Shown: one piece after another, positions 6,927-13,859 of the stretch
How positions within the stretch are numbered: position 1 is the stretch's first letter
How the letters are laid out: the number at the start of each line of letters is the position of its first letter
Source: a virus
Direction: 5' to 3' (one strand)
IMG/VR virus record: IMGVR_UViG_3300046747_000644
Coordinates: 1-49,319 of that record
DNA length: 49,319 nt
Position numbers and translations under genes: made by a program
Notes under the pieces: model-generated
The model's database searches: none
The model's input: only the letters and a program-made list of their open reading frames with translations
Told to the model about the DNA's origin: nothing

Positions 6927-7751
6927 GTGCCGCGCGGATGGGTCCGCGCACCAGGGAACGCAGGCGTAGTCGGCCTCTCCTGGCTCGCCCTCGCGCTGCT
7001 GGTCCAGCTCTCCGCGGCGCTCTCCCCGGTCCGGGTCGCAGCCTCGGTGCAGGTGCCGCCCTGGATCGGGATCGCGGTCGCCTTCCTGGCGGGTCTGGCG
7101 CTGGCGCGCCTCGGCGCCGCGTGGCCCGCTCGCGTCTCCCTCGCCCTCTCCCGGATCTGGGCCGCGATGCTGTTGGTGGAGCTGGGCTCCGCCTACGTCA
7201 CCCCCTGGACGGGGGCCTTGGCGGATCCCTGGCTCTCCTGGCCGGACGGCGGCGAGGGTGGGCTCGCTGCTGCAGGATGGCTCCAGGCCCATGGCCTCTG
7301 GGGCGCCGCGGTCCTCGGCTACGGCTCCGGGTACCAGGCGCTGCTGCTGGTGCTGCTGGTGGCAGACCGCCCCCACCGGATCGGCGACGCCTTCGCTCTC
7401 TGCGGGGTCGTGGGGATCCTCGCGTACGTAGCGGCCCCGGCCGAGGGTCCGCGGCTCGGGACCGCCTTCCTCGGCTGCGCCGCGGGTGGGCAACCGGAGT
7501 GGGGCCTGCTGCGGTCCGGTGCTCCCGTGGTGCTCGAGAGGCTCCCGGGCCTGATCTCGATCCCGAGCTTCCACGCGTTGTCAGCGACGATCCTGCTCCA
7601 GGCGGTGTGGTCGAGGCGGTGGCTTCGCCCTCTCGCGCTCGCCTGGGGGGCGCTCCTCGTGGGCAGCGCGTGGACGGTCGGAGGTCACTACGGCCTCGAT
7701 CTGGTCGCCGGGGTGGGGCTCGCGGTGGGGGCGTGGGGGATCGTCTCCTAG
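6927..7751 (+). CDS. PAP2/Aur1-like integral membrane protein, 274 aa
   Basis: About six membrane helices are visible. Two catalytic motifs of the PAP2 phosphatase/phosphotransferase superfamily are present: IPSFHA (P213-S-F-H216) and GGHYGLD (H254 with D258 four residues on). This pairing is typical of the Aur1/Ipt1-like branch, which works on lipid phosphates at the membrane. The start is uncertain: GTG 6927 is preferred because the upstream frame has no coding bias. It lies beyond int and before the first small regulated operon, the usual place for genes expressed in the lysogen. A role in altering host envelope lipids or excluding other phages is inference. It could also be cargo captured at integration. 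Confidence 0.65.
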   Translation: MPRGWVRAPGNAGVVGLSWLALALLVQLSAALSPVRVAASVQVPPWIGIAVAFLAGLALARLGAAWPARVSLALSRIWAAMLLVELGSAYVTPWTGALADPWLSWPDGGEGGLAAAGWLQAHGLWGAAVLGYGSGYQALLLVLLVADRPHRIGDAFALCGVVGILAYVAAPAEGPRLGTAFLGCAAGGQPEWGLLRSGAPVVLERLPGLISIPSFHALSATILLQAVWSRRWLRPLALAWGALLVGSAWTVGGHYGLDLVAGVGLAVGAWGIVS

Positions 7752-7756
7752 AAAAT

Positions 7757-7798
7757 CGTACGTCCGGTATTGCACCTACCAGACACCGGTAGTACAGT
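7757..7798 (+). promoter_or_regulatory. Promoter with overlapping dyad operator (unit 1)
   Basis: A -35 element TTGCAC (7770-7775), 17-bp spacer and -10 element TACAGT (7793-7798) are overlaid by two half-sites, 7757-7770 and 7783-7796, that form an imperfect inverted repeat around CCGGTA. The arrangement matches the unit at 9400-9441 base for base in spacing, including the shared ACCGGTAGTACAGTA run. The promoter would drive the genes at 7845-9398, and a repressor bound to the dyad would cover both promoter boxes. Confidence 0.75.
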
Positions 7799-7844
7799 AT
7801 TGGTGTGAGCGGCGAGCACGGAGCGCGCCCCACCGGGAGAGCAC

Positions 7845-8075
7845 ATGGAGACCTACGGCGTCAGCACCTGGGAGACGAGCGAGACCATCACCGAGGGACT
7901 CCAGGGGCGAGACGGTCTCCGTTGGGCGGCCCGGATCGCCGCCGATCGGGAGGAGCCGGTCCACCTCTGGTCGCGGGGCGGTGGCTCGTGGCGGGTCGAT
8001 CCGGACGGATCCTGGATCGGGTGGGACCGGGACGGGCTCCGCGAGGACCCGGCCGCAGACGGCCCCGAGAGCTGA
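7845..8075 (+). CDS. Hypothetical protein, 76 aa
   Basis: First gene behind promoter unit 1; ATG 7845 has GGGAG seven bases upstream. The protein is small, acidic and Trp-rich (WSRGGGSWRVDPDGSWIGWDRDG), without membrane segments. No family recognised. A hairpin follows it (8091-8126). Confidence 0.65.
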   Translation: METYGVSTWETSETITEGLQGRDGLRWAARIAADREEPVHLWSRGGGSWRVDPDGSWIGWDRDGLREDPAADGPES

Positions 8076-8090
8076 CGTCGTCCGCTTCTT

Positions 8091-8126
8091 CTCGAGGCCC
8101 GTACGCGTGATGGCGACGGGCTCGAG
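8091..8126 (+). other. Hairpin between small genes
   Basis: The sequence CTCGAGGCCCGT pairs with ACGGGCTCGAG (11 base pairs with one bulged G), leaving a 13-nt loop. There is no following T-run, so it is not a standard intrinsic terminator. It may modulate mRNA stability or transcription between 7845-8075 and 8143-8397. Confidence 0.4.
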
Positions 8127-8142
8127 GTGTCAGGAGGTACCG

Positions 8143-8397
8143 ATGATCGAGCCCCTTGCCCAGCGCGCCGCCGACACCCACGCCGCAGCCGAGCGGCTCC
8201 GCGCGGACAGCCGCACCAGCGACGCTCCCACGGTGGCACTCCGCGACCGTGACGCCCGCTGGACCCCGCCCGGGGTCCAGGCGGACCTCGCGGAGGAGAC
8301 CGCTGGCCACGCCCTCGACGATCTCGCCGAAGCGGTCGGGGACCGGGAGGAGGCCGTCAGGCTCCGGCGCGAGCGGCTACCGGAGTGGCTCCGGTAG
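8143..8397 (+). CDS. Small helical protein, 84 aa
   Basis: ATG 8143 has a strong AGGAGG five bases upstream and is preferred to ATG 8110. The protein is almost all helix with Ala/Glu/Arg repeats (RAADTHAAAERLRAD; AEAVGDREEAVRLRRERL), probably a coiled coil. Function unknown. It is separated from both neighbours by hairpin-containing gaps. Confidence 0.6.
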   Translation: MIEPLAQRAADTHAAAERLRADSRTSDAPTVALRDRDARWTPPGVQADLAEETAGHALDDLAEAVGDREEAVRLRRERLPEWLR

Positions 8398-8418
8398 CCC
8401 CTTCTCGGCGCCCATCTC

Positions 8419-8446
8419 GCCCCGTAGCTCCTCGCGAGCACGGGGC
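8419..8446 (+). other. Strong hairpin between small genes
   Basis: GCCCCGT-A-GCTC pairs with GAGC-ACGGGGC, giving an 11-bp stem with a bulged A and a 5-nt loop. It is located between the stop at 8397 and ATG 8467. No T-run follows. It is the second hairpin in this little operon, suggesting deliberate mRNA segmentation. Confidence 0.45.
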
Positions 8447-8466
8447 TCACCCATCAGGAGGACAAG

Positions 8467-9045
8467 ATGGACTTGATCGACATCCGCAACGCCCTGATCG
8501 CTGGAGATCACGACGCGCTGACCGCCGTGGCGCACGAGACCGCCCGATCGCTCCAACAGCTGGAGCCCTTTGGGCAGAGCTACGAGCGCGTCGAGGACGC
8601 GTGGCCCGCGTGGGTGCGGGCAGCCAGCGTGTTCGGCGGGCTCGCCCCCTCGCAGCTCCCCGCCGAATGGCCCGGAGCGGAGGGGTTGGAGGAGGTCATC
8701 CGGACCGCGAACGCGAACGAGGACGCGTGGAACGCGGTCCGCATGGATCGCGTCGATGTCGGTCTCACCGGATCGATCGTGCTCGACCCCCGCGATCGGA
8801 TCAACGGGACCGACCTGATCCTGACGTACGGAGGTGGGCGCACGTTCGCCCGACTCCACGTCCGTGGGCCGCACGCGTGGGTCAGCTGCGGGGTCTACCC
8901 GCACCGTGCGCCGCAGACGCCCGAGGGGTTGCAGTCCGCGGCGGTGTCGCTCCGAGCGCGTCTGGAAGCAGAGCGCGGGGCGTCGCCCGATTCCTCGCCT
9001 CTCACGCTGCTCCCCGGTGGCGGAGTGATCGTGGGGACCCCTTGA
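8467..9045 (+). CDS. Hypothetical protein, 192 aa
   Basis: ATG 8467 follows AGGAGG at good spacing. The N-terminal 60 residues are helical (LIDIRNALIAGDHDALTAVAHETARSLQQL). The middle looks like beta strands with TYGGGRTFARLHVRG. No membrane segment and no recognised motif. The stop overlaps the start of the RHH gene, so the two are coupled, which may make this the effector partner of that regulator. That is inference from position only. Confidence 0.6.
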   Translation: MDLIDIRNALIAGDHDALTAVAHETARSLQQLEPFGQSYERVEDAWPAWVRAASVFGGLAPSQLPAEWPGAEGLEEVIRTANANEDAWNAVRMDRVDVGLTGSIVLDPRDRINGTDLILTYGGGRTFARLHVRGPHAWVSCGVYPHRAPQTPEGLQSAAVSLRARLEAERGASPDSSPLTLLPGGGVIVGTP

Positions 9046-9398
9046 GCGACCACCGCTCCCCGCTCCTCCAGGTCCGGGTCTCGCCGGAGGCCCTGGCGGA
9101 GATCCGCCGCCGGGCCAAGGCCGCAGAGACCGACGTCTCAGCCTACGTCCTCGACCGGGTCCTGCCCGACTGGCCCCGGGTCGACGGGCGGACGATGCGT
9201 CGGCTCCGACGCCTCGAGATCGCCCCGGCCGAGTGGGCGGCGGCCCGCGAGCTCGCCCGCCGCCTGGCACCCGGAGACCGGCTCGGGGTAGCGGAGCTCG
9301 GAGACCTCCGGGCAGCGCTCGCCGAGGTGCTCCGAGAGCAGGAGCTCGGCCTGGCGGAGGATGCCGGTGAGATCGAGGTCGTGAGGCTCTCCGAATAA
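9042..9398 (+). CDS. Ribbon-helix-helix-type DNA-binding protein, 118 aa
   Basis: TTG 9042 overlaps the previous stop (TTGA); no ATG or GTG fits. Residues 6-42 have the RHH pattern: a beta strand (PLLQVRVS), helix EALAEIRRRAKAAE, turn and helix DVSAYVLDRVL. RHH proteins bind DNA as dimers on short dyads. The gene lies between the two matching operators (7757-7798 and 9400-9441), making it the best candidate for their repressor. The rest is a helical C-terminal region (about 60-110) that might mediate oligomerisation or bind a partner. Confidence 0.7.
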   Translation: MSDHRSPLLQVRVSPEALAEIRRRAKAAETDVSAYVLDRVLPDWPRVDGRTMRRLRRLEIAPAEWAAARELARRLAPGDRLGVAELGDLRAALAEVLREQELGLAEDAGEIEVVRLSE

Positions 9399-9399
9399 T

Positions 9400-9441
9400 T
9401 GTACTACCGGTATTGACGACTCACGATACCGGTAGTACAGT
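9400..9441 (+). promoter_or_regulatory. Promoter with overlapping perfect dyad operator (unit 2)
   Basis: A perfect 14-bp inverted repeat, TGTACTACCGGTAT (9400-9413) and its complement (9426-9439), with a 12-bp spacer. It is superimposed on -35 TTGACG (9413-9418) and -10 TACAGT (9436-9441) separated by exactly 17 bp. The transcript would begin just before ATG 9461. The geometry is the same as unit 1, but with a better -35 and a perfect dyad, so this is probably the stronger operator. Confidence 0.85.
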
Positions 9442-9460
9442 ACAAGCATCGGAGGACGAG

Positions 9461-9607
9461 ATGCAGACCTGGACGGCGACGATGGCGGACGGCTGGACCT
9501 GGACGGTGCGCGCTCGGGACGAGCAGCAGGCCGCCGCGAAGGTGGCGGTCCTCGACCGCGAGGTGCTCGGCCGGATCCGGATCCCGGTGGAGCTGGTTCG
9601 GCGGTGA
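9461..9607 (+). CDS. Small hypothetical protein, 48 aa
   Basis: ATG 9461 has GGAGG five bases upstream and lies about 20 bases after the -10 box of promoter unit 2. The protein starts as a beta meander (QTWTATMADGWTWTVRA), followed by a helix DEQQAAAKVAVLDREV. It resembles small phage proteins with a ribbon-like fold, but no family is recognised. A GAAA-loop hairpin (GCCCC/GGGGC, about 9609-9622) follows its stop. Confidence 0.6.
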   Translation: MQTWTATMADGWTWTVRARDEQQAAAKVAVLDREVLGRIRIPVELVRR

Positions 9608-9632
9608 GGCCCCGAAAGGGGCGCTGCTCCGA

Positions 9633-10295
9633 GTGCGCTGCTCCGACGAGCAGCGCGCCGAGATCGACCGGCGGGCCAGGGCCGCCGGGTTCGCCGACGC
9701 CTCGAAGTGGGTGCTGGCGACGCTGCTCAGCGACGCCGCGAGCCCCGATGGGCGGGTGTTCCGCCTGTCCGATCCCAGAGAGCCGACCGTCAACCAGCAG
9801 GAGAAGACCATGACCATCGACACCTACACCGACCTGATCCTCGGCTCGACCTGGAACGCCGCCAAGATCCTCGCCGACGCCGCCAAGTGCGGACAGACCC
9901 CGGAGCAGTGGCTCGTCGAGGCCGAGGCCGAGGTGGTCGCCCAGGGCGGCCCGTCGGCCGACGAGCTCGCGGCGGTCCGACCCGAGTACCTCGACCACCT
10001 GCTCCAGAGCCGCGCCCAGTACCTCGGTGACGTGGCCGCGGCGTTCGATGATCTGGCCCGGGTCTCCAGCGACGCGCTCGCCGACTTCTGCTCGGGCGTG
10101 ATCCCGCGGGACATCGACCCCGACTCCGGCCGGATCCTCGAGGGACTGACCTACCGTCCTGGCCCGCACCCGGGTGTCTCCGACGACTCGCCCGAGGTGC
10201 TGGTCGACTCCTGCTGCGGCCCGCTGGTCGTCGGGTACGACGACTACAAGGGCGGGCGTGGGATGGCGGTCCCGTACGAGGCGCCGAAGGCGTAG
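9633..10295 (+). CDS. Protein with N-terminal RHH-like segment, 220 aa; possible internal start
   Basis: GTG 9633 gives 220 aa. Residues 1-33 (RCSDEQRAEIDRRARAAGF..ASKWVLATLL) look like a ribbon-helix-helix domain. An internal ATG 9810 (MTIDTYTD) has AGGAG six bases upstream and would make a 161-aa protein without that domain, so two products are possible. The second part is acidic and helical, with a CCGP motif near residue 195. It is the second gene behind promoter unit 2. Function unknown; autoregulation or relief of repression is possible. Confidence 0.6.
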   Translation: MRCSDEQRAEIDRRARAAGFADASKWVLATLLSDAASPDGRVFRLSDPREPTVNQQEKTMTIDTYTDLILGSTWNAAKILADAAKCGQTPEQWLVEAEAEVVAQGGPSADELAAVRPEYLDHLLQSRAQYLGDVAAAFDDLARVSSDALADFCSGVIPRDIDPDSGRILEGLTYRPGPHPGVSDDSPEVLVDSCCGPLVVGYDDYKGGRGMAVPYEAPKA

Positions 10296-10313
10296 CGCTC
10301 GACCTGCCCAGGA

Positions 10314-10658
10314 TCAGCGCCGGACCGCGTCGAGCACCAGCCACACGATCACCGCGGTCTGGAGCAGGTGCAGCGCGAGAGTGGCGCCGACGATCCCGGC
10401 CTTGACCGAGGTAGCCGCCCAGGCCCATCGGTCGGGCACAGGCGGAGGTGCTGGGACGAGGGTGTCGTCCGGACGGGCTCGCTGGCCCGCGTCCACCAGC
10501 AACGCCCGCACGATCGTGGTGAGCGTGCGGACCTTGTCCCGGTACGCCTTCTCGAGCGCGTCACGGCCAAACGGCACCGTCGCCTCGGAGTTGCCCGTGG
10601 TTGGGAGCGCCTTGCCATCGAGCTGCTCCTTCAGGTAGTCGATCATCCCTTCGGTCAC
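10314..10658 (-). CDS. Small membrane protein at end of lysis cassette, 114 aa
   Basis: GTG 10658 has AGGGGG upstream. The N-terminal 75 residues are soluble and charged. One or two hydrophobic segments lie at the C-terminus (about 84-111: AGIVGATLALHLLQTAVIVWLVL). It is downstream of the endolysin and converges with the plus-strand gene ending at 10295. A holin or spanin-type role is plausible from context but unproven. Confidence 0.6.
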   Translation of the reverse strand: MTEGMIDYLKEQLDGKALPTTGNSEATVPFGRDALEKAYRDKVRTLTTIVRALLVDAGQRARPDDTLVPAPPPVPDRWAWAATSVKAGIVGATLALHLLQTAVIVWLVLDAVRR

Positions 10659-10671
10659 AGGTTCCCCCTGA

Positions 10672-11253
10672 TCAATGGCCGGTCGCGGACCAATGCACTG
10701 GATCGTCGACGAGCTTGTGGACCCCGAACTCGGCGCCCAGGTCGTAGAGGGCCTCGTCGCTGCCCATCCAGTCGACGACCCGCATGTCGAGGGCCAGTCC
10801 CTGGATGTGCAACGAGGTCAGGCTCGGGCGGAACCTGAGCTTGTACTCGCGCACCATCGCGAGCGCGCCCGCGAGCGTCCACACGATCTGGATGTCGCTG
10901 CGGACCGGGACGTCGTCGATGCGGATGTAGCCGTGGACGATGTCGTAGGCCATCCGCATCAGCCACGCCCTCTGCTCGGGGCGGAGCGTGCTCGTGATCT
11001 GGACCTGGCAGCCGAGGCTCAGCAGGTGGGCCACGAACCTCTGGGCCGACGTCCGGAACGGCTCGGCGAGATCCTCCAGCCGGTTGCTGCCCGGGAACCT
11101 CGAGCACCACGCCGCTCCTGCCTCCAGCGGCGCGTCGGGAGGGACCGGATCGGGGCGGACCTCGACGGCGACGGGCACGGGTGGGGTCTCGATCCGCTGC
11201 GGGGAGTCGAGGGGGGTGGAGGGCTTCCGGCCGAACGGCCACCAGGTGGGCAC
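10672..11253 (-). CDS. Endolysin, M15-type D,D-/L,D-carboxypeptidase-like, 193 aa
   Basis: GTG 11253 is chosen for the upstream TAGGAGG. The catalytic domain spans about residues 65-193. The zinc-binding pattern of the M15 peptidase family is visible: SLHIQGLALD with H149 and D156, and H187-W188 near the C-terminus (PVHW). Phage M15 enzymes cut peptidoglycan peptide cross-links at lysis. There is no signal peptide; residues 1-60 are a Pro-rich linker. The neighbouring small membrane-protein genes (holin/spanin candidates) are on the same strand with short gaps. Confidence 0.8.
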   Translation of the reverse strand: MPTWWPFGRKPSTPLDSPQRIETPPVPVAVEVRPDPVPPDAPLEAGAAWCSRFPGSNRLEDLAEPFRTSAQRFVAHLLSLGCQVQITSTLRPEQRAWLMRMAYDIVHGYIRIDDVPVRSDIQIVWTLAGALAMVREYKLRFRPSLTSLHIQGLALDMRVVDWMGSDEALYDLGAEFGVHKLVDDPVHWSATGH

Positions 11254-11261
11254 GCGACCTC

Positions 11262-11567
11262 CTAGAACTTGAGCCAGAGCAGGACGACGATCAGGACCGC
11301 CTGGACGAGCAGCGCCGCTGCGAGGATCCCGACGGCCAGCTCGAGGCGATCGACGCGGCGCTCCTGGTCCGTGGATCGAGACCACAGCCGACCGACCGCC
11401 TCGGTGAGCGGTAGGCCCGACCGGCTCGGAACGGGTCGCCGCGGTGGCGGTTCGACGAGCTCGCCCTCGCAGGGCCCGTCCGGTGACGAGTCCTCGCTGA
11501 TCGTCTCGAGCGAGTGGTAGGTGTCGCCGGCTGGCAGCGGCGAACCGTCTGGGCCCAGGCCGCCCAT
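11262..11567 (-). CDS. C-terminally anchored membrane protein, 101 aa
   Basis: ATG 11567 overlaps the stop of the upstream gene (TGATG); longer readings are not supported. Residues 1-70 are soluble, acidic and Pro-rich. One hydrophobic helix (about 78-101) ends in LLWLKF. The upstream neighbour ends in a similar hydrophobic stretch with LWIKF, so the two look paralogous at their C-termini. The location before the endolysin suggests a holin, antiholin or spanin part. Confidence 0.6.
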   Translation of the reverse strand: MGGLGPDGSPLPAGDTYHSLETISEDSSPDGPCEGELVEPPPRRPVPSRSGLPLTEAVGRLWSRSTDQERRVDRLELAVGILAAALLVQAVLIVVLLWLKF

Positions 11568-11905
11568 CAGAACTTGATCCAGAGGATCATCAGGAGCAGG
11601 CCCAGGAACGCCTGCCCCATCAGCAGGACCACCGCGGCGGAGAGCGCCAGCGCCCAGGCCCACACGGGGATCGGGCGGAGGTCCGGGATCTCGACCAACG
11701 CCCTGGGCTCGCGGAGGAACTCCTCCAGCATCTCGAGCTGCGAGTCGGCCTGGACCATCCGGTAGCCCGCGTACTCGGACTCCGAGAGCTCACGGCCGTC
11801 CGGTGCGATCATCGGGCCGCCGCGGGCGCGCGCCTCCGCCAACGGGAGCGGCGCACCGTCGAGCCGCTGCCGGATCCGCGCGATGGCGTCCGGGCTCGGG
11901 GTCAC
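11567..11905 (-). CDS. C-terminally anchored membrane protein, 112 aa
   Basis: GTG 11905 overlaps the upstream stop (GTGA). A soluble N-terminal region is followed by one long or two short hydrophobic segments (about 80-112: WAWALALSAAVVLLMGQAFLGLLLMILWIKF split by Gly). The very C-terminus LWIKF matches LWLKF of the next gene. This is a tail-anchored topology like some phage lysis proteins. Function inferred from context. Confidence 0.6.
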   Translation of the reverse strand: MTPSPDAIARIRQRLDGAPLPLAEARARGGPMIAPDGRELSESEYAGYRMVQADSQLEMLEEFLREPRALVEIPDLRPIPVWAWALALSAAVVLLMGQAFLGLLLMILWIKF

Positions 11906-12366
11906 GAGCCCAGCGGGACGATGAGCGGCCTGGGTCCTCGCAGCGGGGCTGGATCCGGGTTCACCGGCGCTGGCTCCGGCTGGGGTGGTGGCGATCCAGC
12001 GGGTGCCGTCCGGCTCGCTAGGAGCCCCTCCAGAAGCGGCCGGGCCACTGCGAGCTCTTCGCGGAGCGCGCGAACCTCCGACAGGAGCTCCGGATCGGGG
12101 TCCCCTCGTCCGCCGGACACGTCGATCCCGCCGGGGAAGAACCGCAGGCGGAGGTGACACGCGCCGATCGCCGTCGCCGCTCCGCCGATCGCCCAGCCGA
12201 TCGCGTCCGCGTAGTCGTGCAGCCCCCAGGACGTGGTCGACGCCTCGGGGGCCACGGAAGGGACCGAATCGACCTGGATCGGGCCGCGGTCCGAGACCTC
12301 AGGGGGAGGCCACTGGTTGTCCTGCGCGTACGCGGACGCCGCGAGCAGCAGCATCACGGCGATCAC
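11902..12366 (-). CDS. Secreted or membrane lysis-cassette protein, 154 aa
   Basis: GTG 12366 follows GGAGG. Residues 1-16 (IAVMLLLAASAYAQ) form a classical signal peptide with an AYA-Q type cleavage site. A second hydrophobic segment lies about 60-75 (AIGWAIGGAATAIGAC), and a coiled-coil-like stretch around 90-115 (PELLSEVRALREELAVARPLLEGLL). The tail is Pro-rich. A periplasmic or spanin-like component is possible. No family recognised. Confidence 0.6.
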   Translation of the reverse strand: MIAVMLLLAASAYAQDNQWPPPEVSDRGPIQVDSVPSVAPEASTTSWGLHDYADAIGWAIGGAATAIGACHLRLRFFPGGIDVSGGRGDPDPELLSEVRALREELAVARPLLEGLLASRTAPAGSPPPQPEPAPVNPDPAPLRGPRPLIVPLGS

Positions 12367-12440
12367 CAGCCCCTCCGCTCTGCGACGACGAGGAGCACCG
12401 CGCTGAGCAGCGCCACGCAGACGAGGAGGGCCTGGACCAT
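12363..12440 (-). CDS. Tiny membrane protein, 25 aa
   Basis: ATG 12440 overlaps the upstream gene's stop (TGATG), and its stop overlaps the GTG of the next gene. The product is a single hydrophobic helix (MVQALLVCVALLSAVLLVVA) followed by the positive tail ERRGW. The exact coupling at both ends and preceding GGAGG argue that it is translated. Small single-helix proteins in lysis cassettes are often holin-like or regulatory; function not known. Confidence 0.6.
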   Translation of the reverse strand: MVQALLVCVALLSAVLLVVAERRGW

Positions 12441-12691
12441 CAGGAGGCCCGGCCCAGCTTGCGCTCGACGCTCTTGACCAGCCAGCGCAGCGCGATCTTG
12501 AGGACCGGCGAACCAACGTCCGCGATGAGCGCGTTCCACGGGGCCGGCACCTGGGCGAGCATCCCCGTGTCCTTCGCGAGCTTCAGCAGCTCGTCGACGA
12601 CCGCGTCGACGCTGACGCTGCCGGTCAGCGCGTGCTGGGCAAACTCCTCCAAGTCGGCGAGCGGGAGACCGGACAAGATTGCAGACGACAC
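12440..12691 (-). CDS. Small helical protein, 83 aa, first gene of lysis cassette
   Basis: GTG 12691 has GGAGG upstream. The protein is mostly amphipathic helix (LADLEEFAQHALTGSVSVDAVVDELLKLAKD) with a moderately hydrophobic stretch near 52-75. The gap before it (12692-12779) is AT-richer than the surroundings and could hold a promoter, but no box pair is convincing. Function unknown. Confidence 0.6.
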   Translation of the reverse strand: MSSAILSGLPLADLEEFAQHALTGSVSVDAVVDELLKLAKDTGMLAQVPAPWNALIADVGSPVLKIALRWLVKSVERKLGRAS

Positions 12692-12779
12692 GCGACCTCC
12701 AGTCGTGACGGTAGAATAACAGAATTGTCGATACGTCGACCGGCCATCACGGCCGTTCGACGGCGGTCTCGAAGGGCCG
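12692..12779. other. Gap between adhesin and lysis genes
   Basis: The 88-bp gap contains a locally AT-rich run around 12711-12730 (TAGAATAACAGAATTG), unusual in this genome. It may serve as a promoter for the leftward lysis genes, but I could not assign -35 and -10 boxes with proper spacing. Confidence 0.3.
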
Positions 12780-13859
12780 CTACCAAACGATCACGACGCA
12801 GAGTCCGTCGCCCCCGCGCCCGCCGTTGCCGCCGGTCGTCCCGGCACCTCCGCCGCCGCCGCCGCAGCCCCAGGCGGCCGATCCGCCCTGGCCTCCGGTG
12901 CCGCCGGCGTTGCCGCCGCCGCCGGTCCCGCCCGTGCAGTACCAGGCGTCCGTGTTCCAGGCGCTCCAAGGGGCCGTGCTGAACCCGTTCGCTCCGTTCG
13001 CACCGGTCGCGGCCCCGCCCGAGCTCGGGAAGCCGTACGCCGTGCTCGCTGTGTACCCGCCTCCGACGCTGGCCACGTTCAAGTTCGATACGAACCCACC
13101 CCCGCACCCGGAGTGGAACGGGCTCGTCACGAACAGCGCCGTGCCTGCGCCAGGTGCTGCGCCGTTGCCCGACCCTCCGTTGCCGCCGGCGATCCCGGCG
13201 AGGCCCGTGGCGCCGTAGCCGTGGGCCGCCCAGAACCCGGCACCTCCGGCAGCCCCACCACCCCCTCCGCCCGACGCGCCCGCAGCGACCGCCCCACCGT
13301 TCCCGCCGGCCGAGATGGATCCGCCCTGGATCAGTGAGTCCTGGTTCGCGGCGGCATTGGACGCGCTCGGGTAGACGCACCAGGCGCTCTGACCGCCGTT
13401 GCCGGCGAAGCCCGACGAGACGCCCACGATCCCCGCGGTCCCACCGGGCCCGACGCGCGCGTAGAGCACCCGAGGCACGAGTGCCAGGGGCACGAACACC
13501 CGCCCGAACGCCCCCGACGCGCCGCCGCCGCCGCCCTGGCGCGTGTTCCCGGCGGCGGCGCCGATCCCGGCGCCGCCGCCCCCACCGCCGTTGATCGCCC
13601 AAAATGCGCCCGTGCCCGCGTTCGGGGGGACTTGCCAGGGCTCGTAGTGCGGCGAGAGCGTGTTGTGCGGTCCGAAGAGCCAGATCCGGCTGCGGTCCCC
13701 GATCGGGAACTCGCCGAACAGCGCATGCCAGAGCGGACGAGACCACCACTCTGGGGAGAGGCGACCCTCCCAGCGGCCGTCCGGAGGGAGCTCGAAGTCC
13801 GGATCCCCGGGGAGGACGAGGCGCTTGGTCCGCGCGAAGACGTTGAGGTGAGCGACCAT
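12780..13859 (-). CDS. Glycine-rich tail adhesin / receptor-binding protein, 359 aa
   Basis: ATG 13859 (MVAHLNVF) overlaps the upstream stop. Residues 1-95 form a conventional domain with WEGRLSPEWWSRP and IGDRSRIWLF. From about residue 100 to 350 the protein is dominated by Gly-rich blocks (GGGGGGAGIGAAAG, GGNGGAVAAGASGGGGG, GTGGGGNAGGTGGQGG) separated by short variable segments containing Trp and Tyr. This resembles polyglycine-helix sandwiches known from phage tail-tip adhesins such as S16 gp38, where loops between Gly blocks set host specificity. It is the most promoter-distal tail gene. The role is inferred from composition and position. Confidence 0.65.
   Translation of the reverse strand: MVAHLNVFARTKRLVLPGDPDFELPPDGRWEGRLSPEWWSRPLWHALFGEFPIGDRSRIWLFGPHNTLSPHYEPWQVPPNAGTGAFWAINGGGGGGAGIGAAAGNTRQGGGGGASGAFGRVFVPLALVPRVLYARVGPGGTAGIVGVSSGFAGNGGQSAWCVYPSASNAAANQDSLIQGGSISAGGNGGAVAAGASGGGGGGAAGGAGFWAAHGYGATGLAGIAGGNGGSGNGAAPGAGTALFVTSPFHSGCGGGFVSNLNVASVGGGYTASTAYGFPSSGGAATGANGANGFSTAPWSAWNTDAWYCTGGTGGGGNAGGTGGQGGSAAWGCGGGGGGAGTTGGNGGRGGDGLCVVIVW

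Noticed and set aside
12826-13218. Proline-rich plus-strand open frame
   Set aside because: It is the complement of the glycine codons of the adhesin (GGN reads as NCC), not a gene.
12780-13859. Variable glycine-rich gene considered as a diversity-generating retroelement target
   Set aside because: No reverse transcriptase or template repeat is visible in the window.
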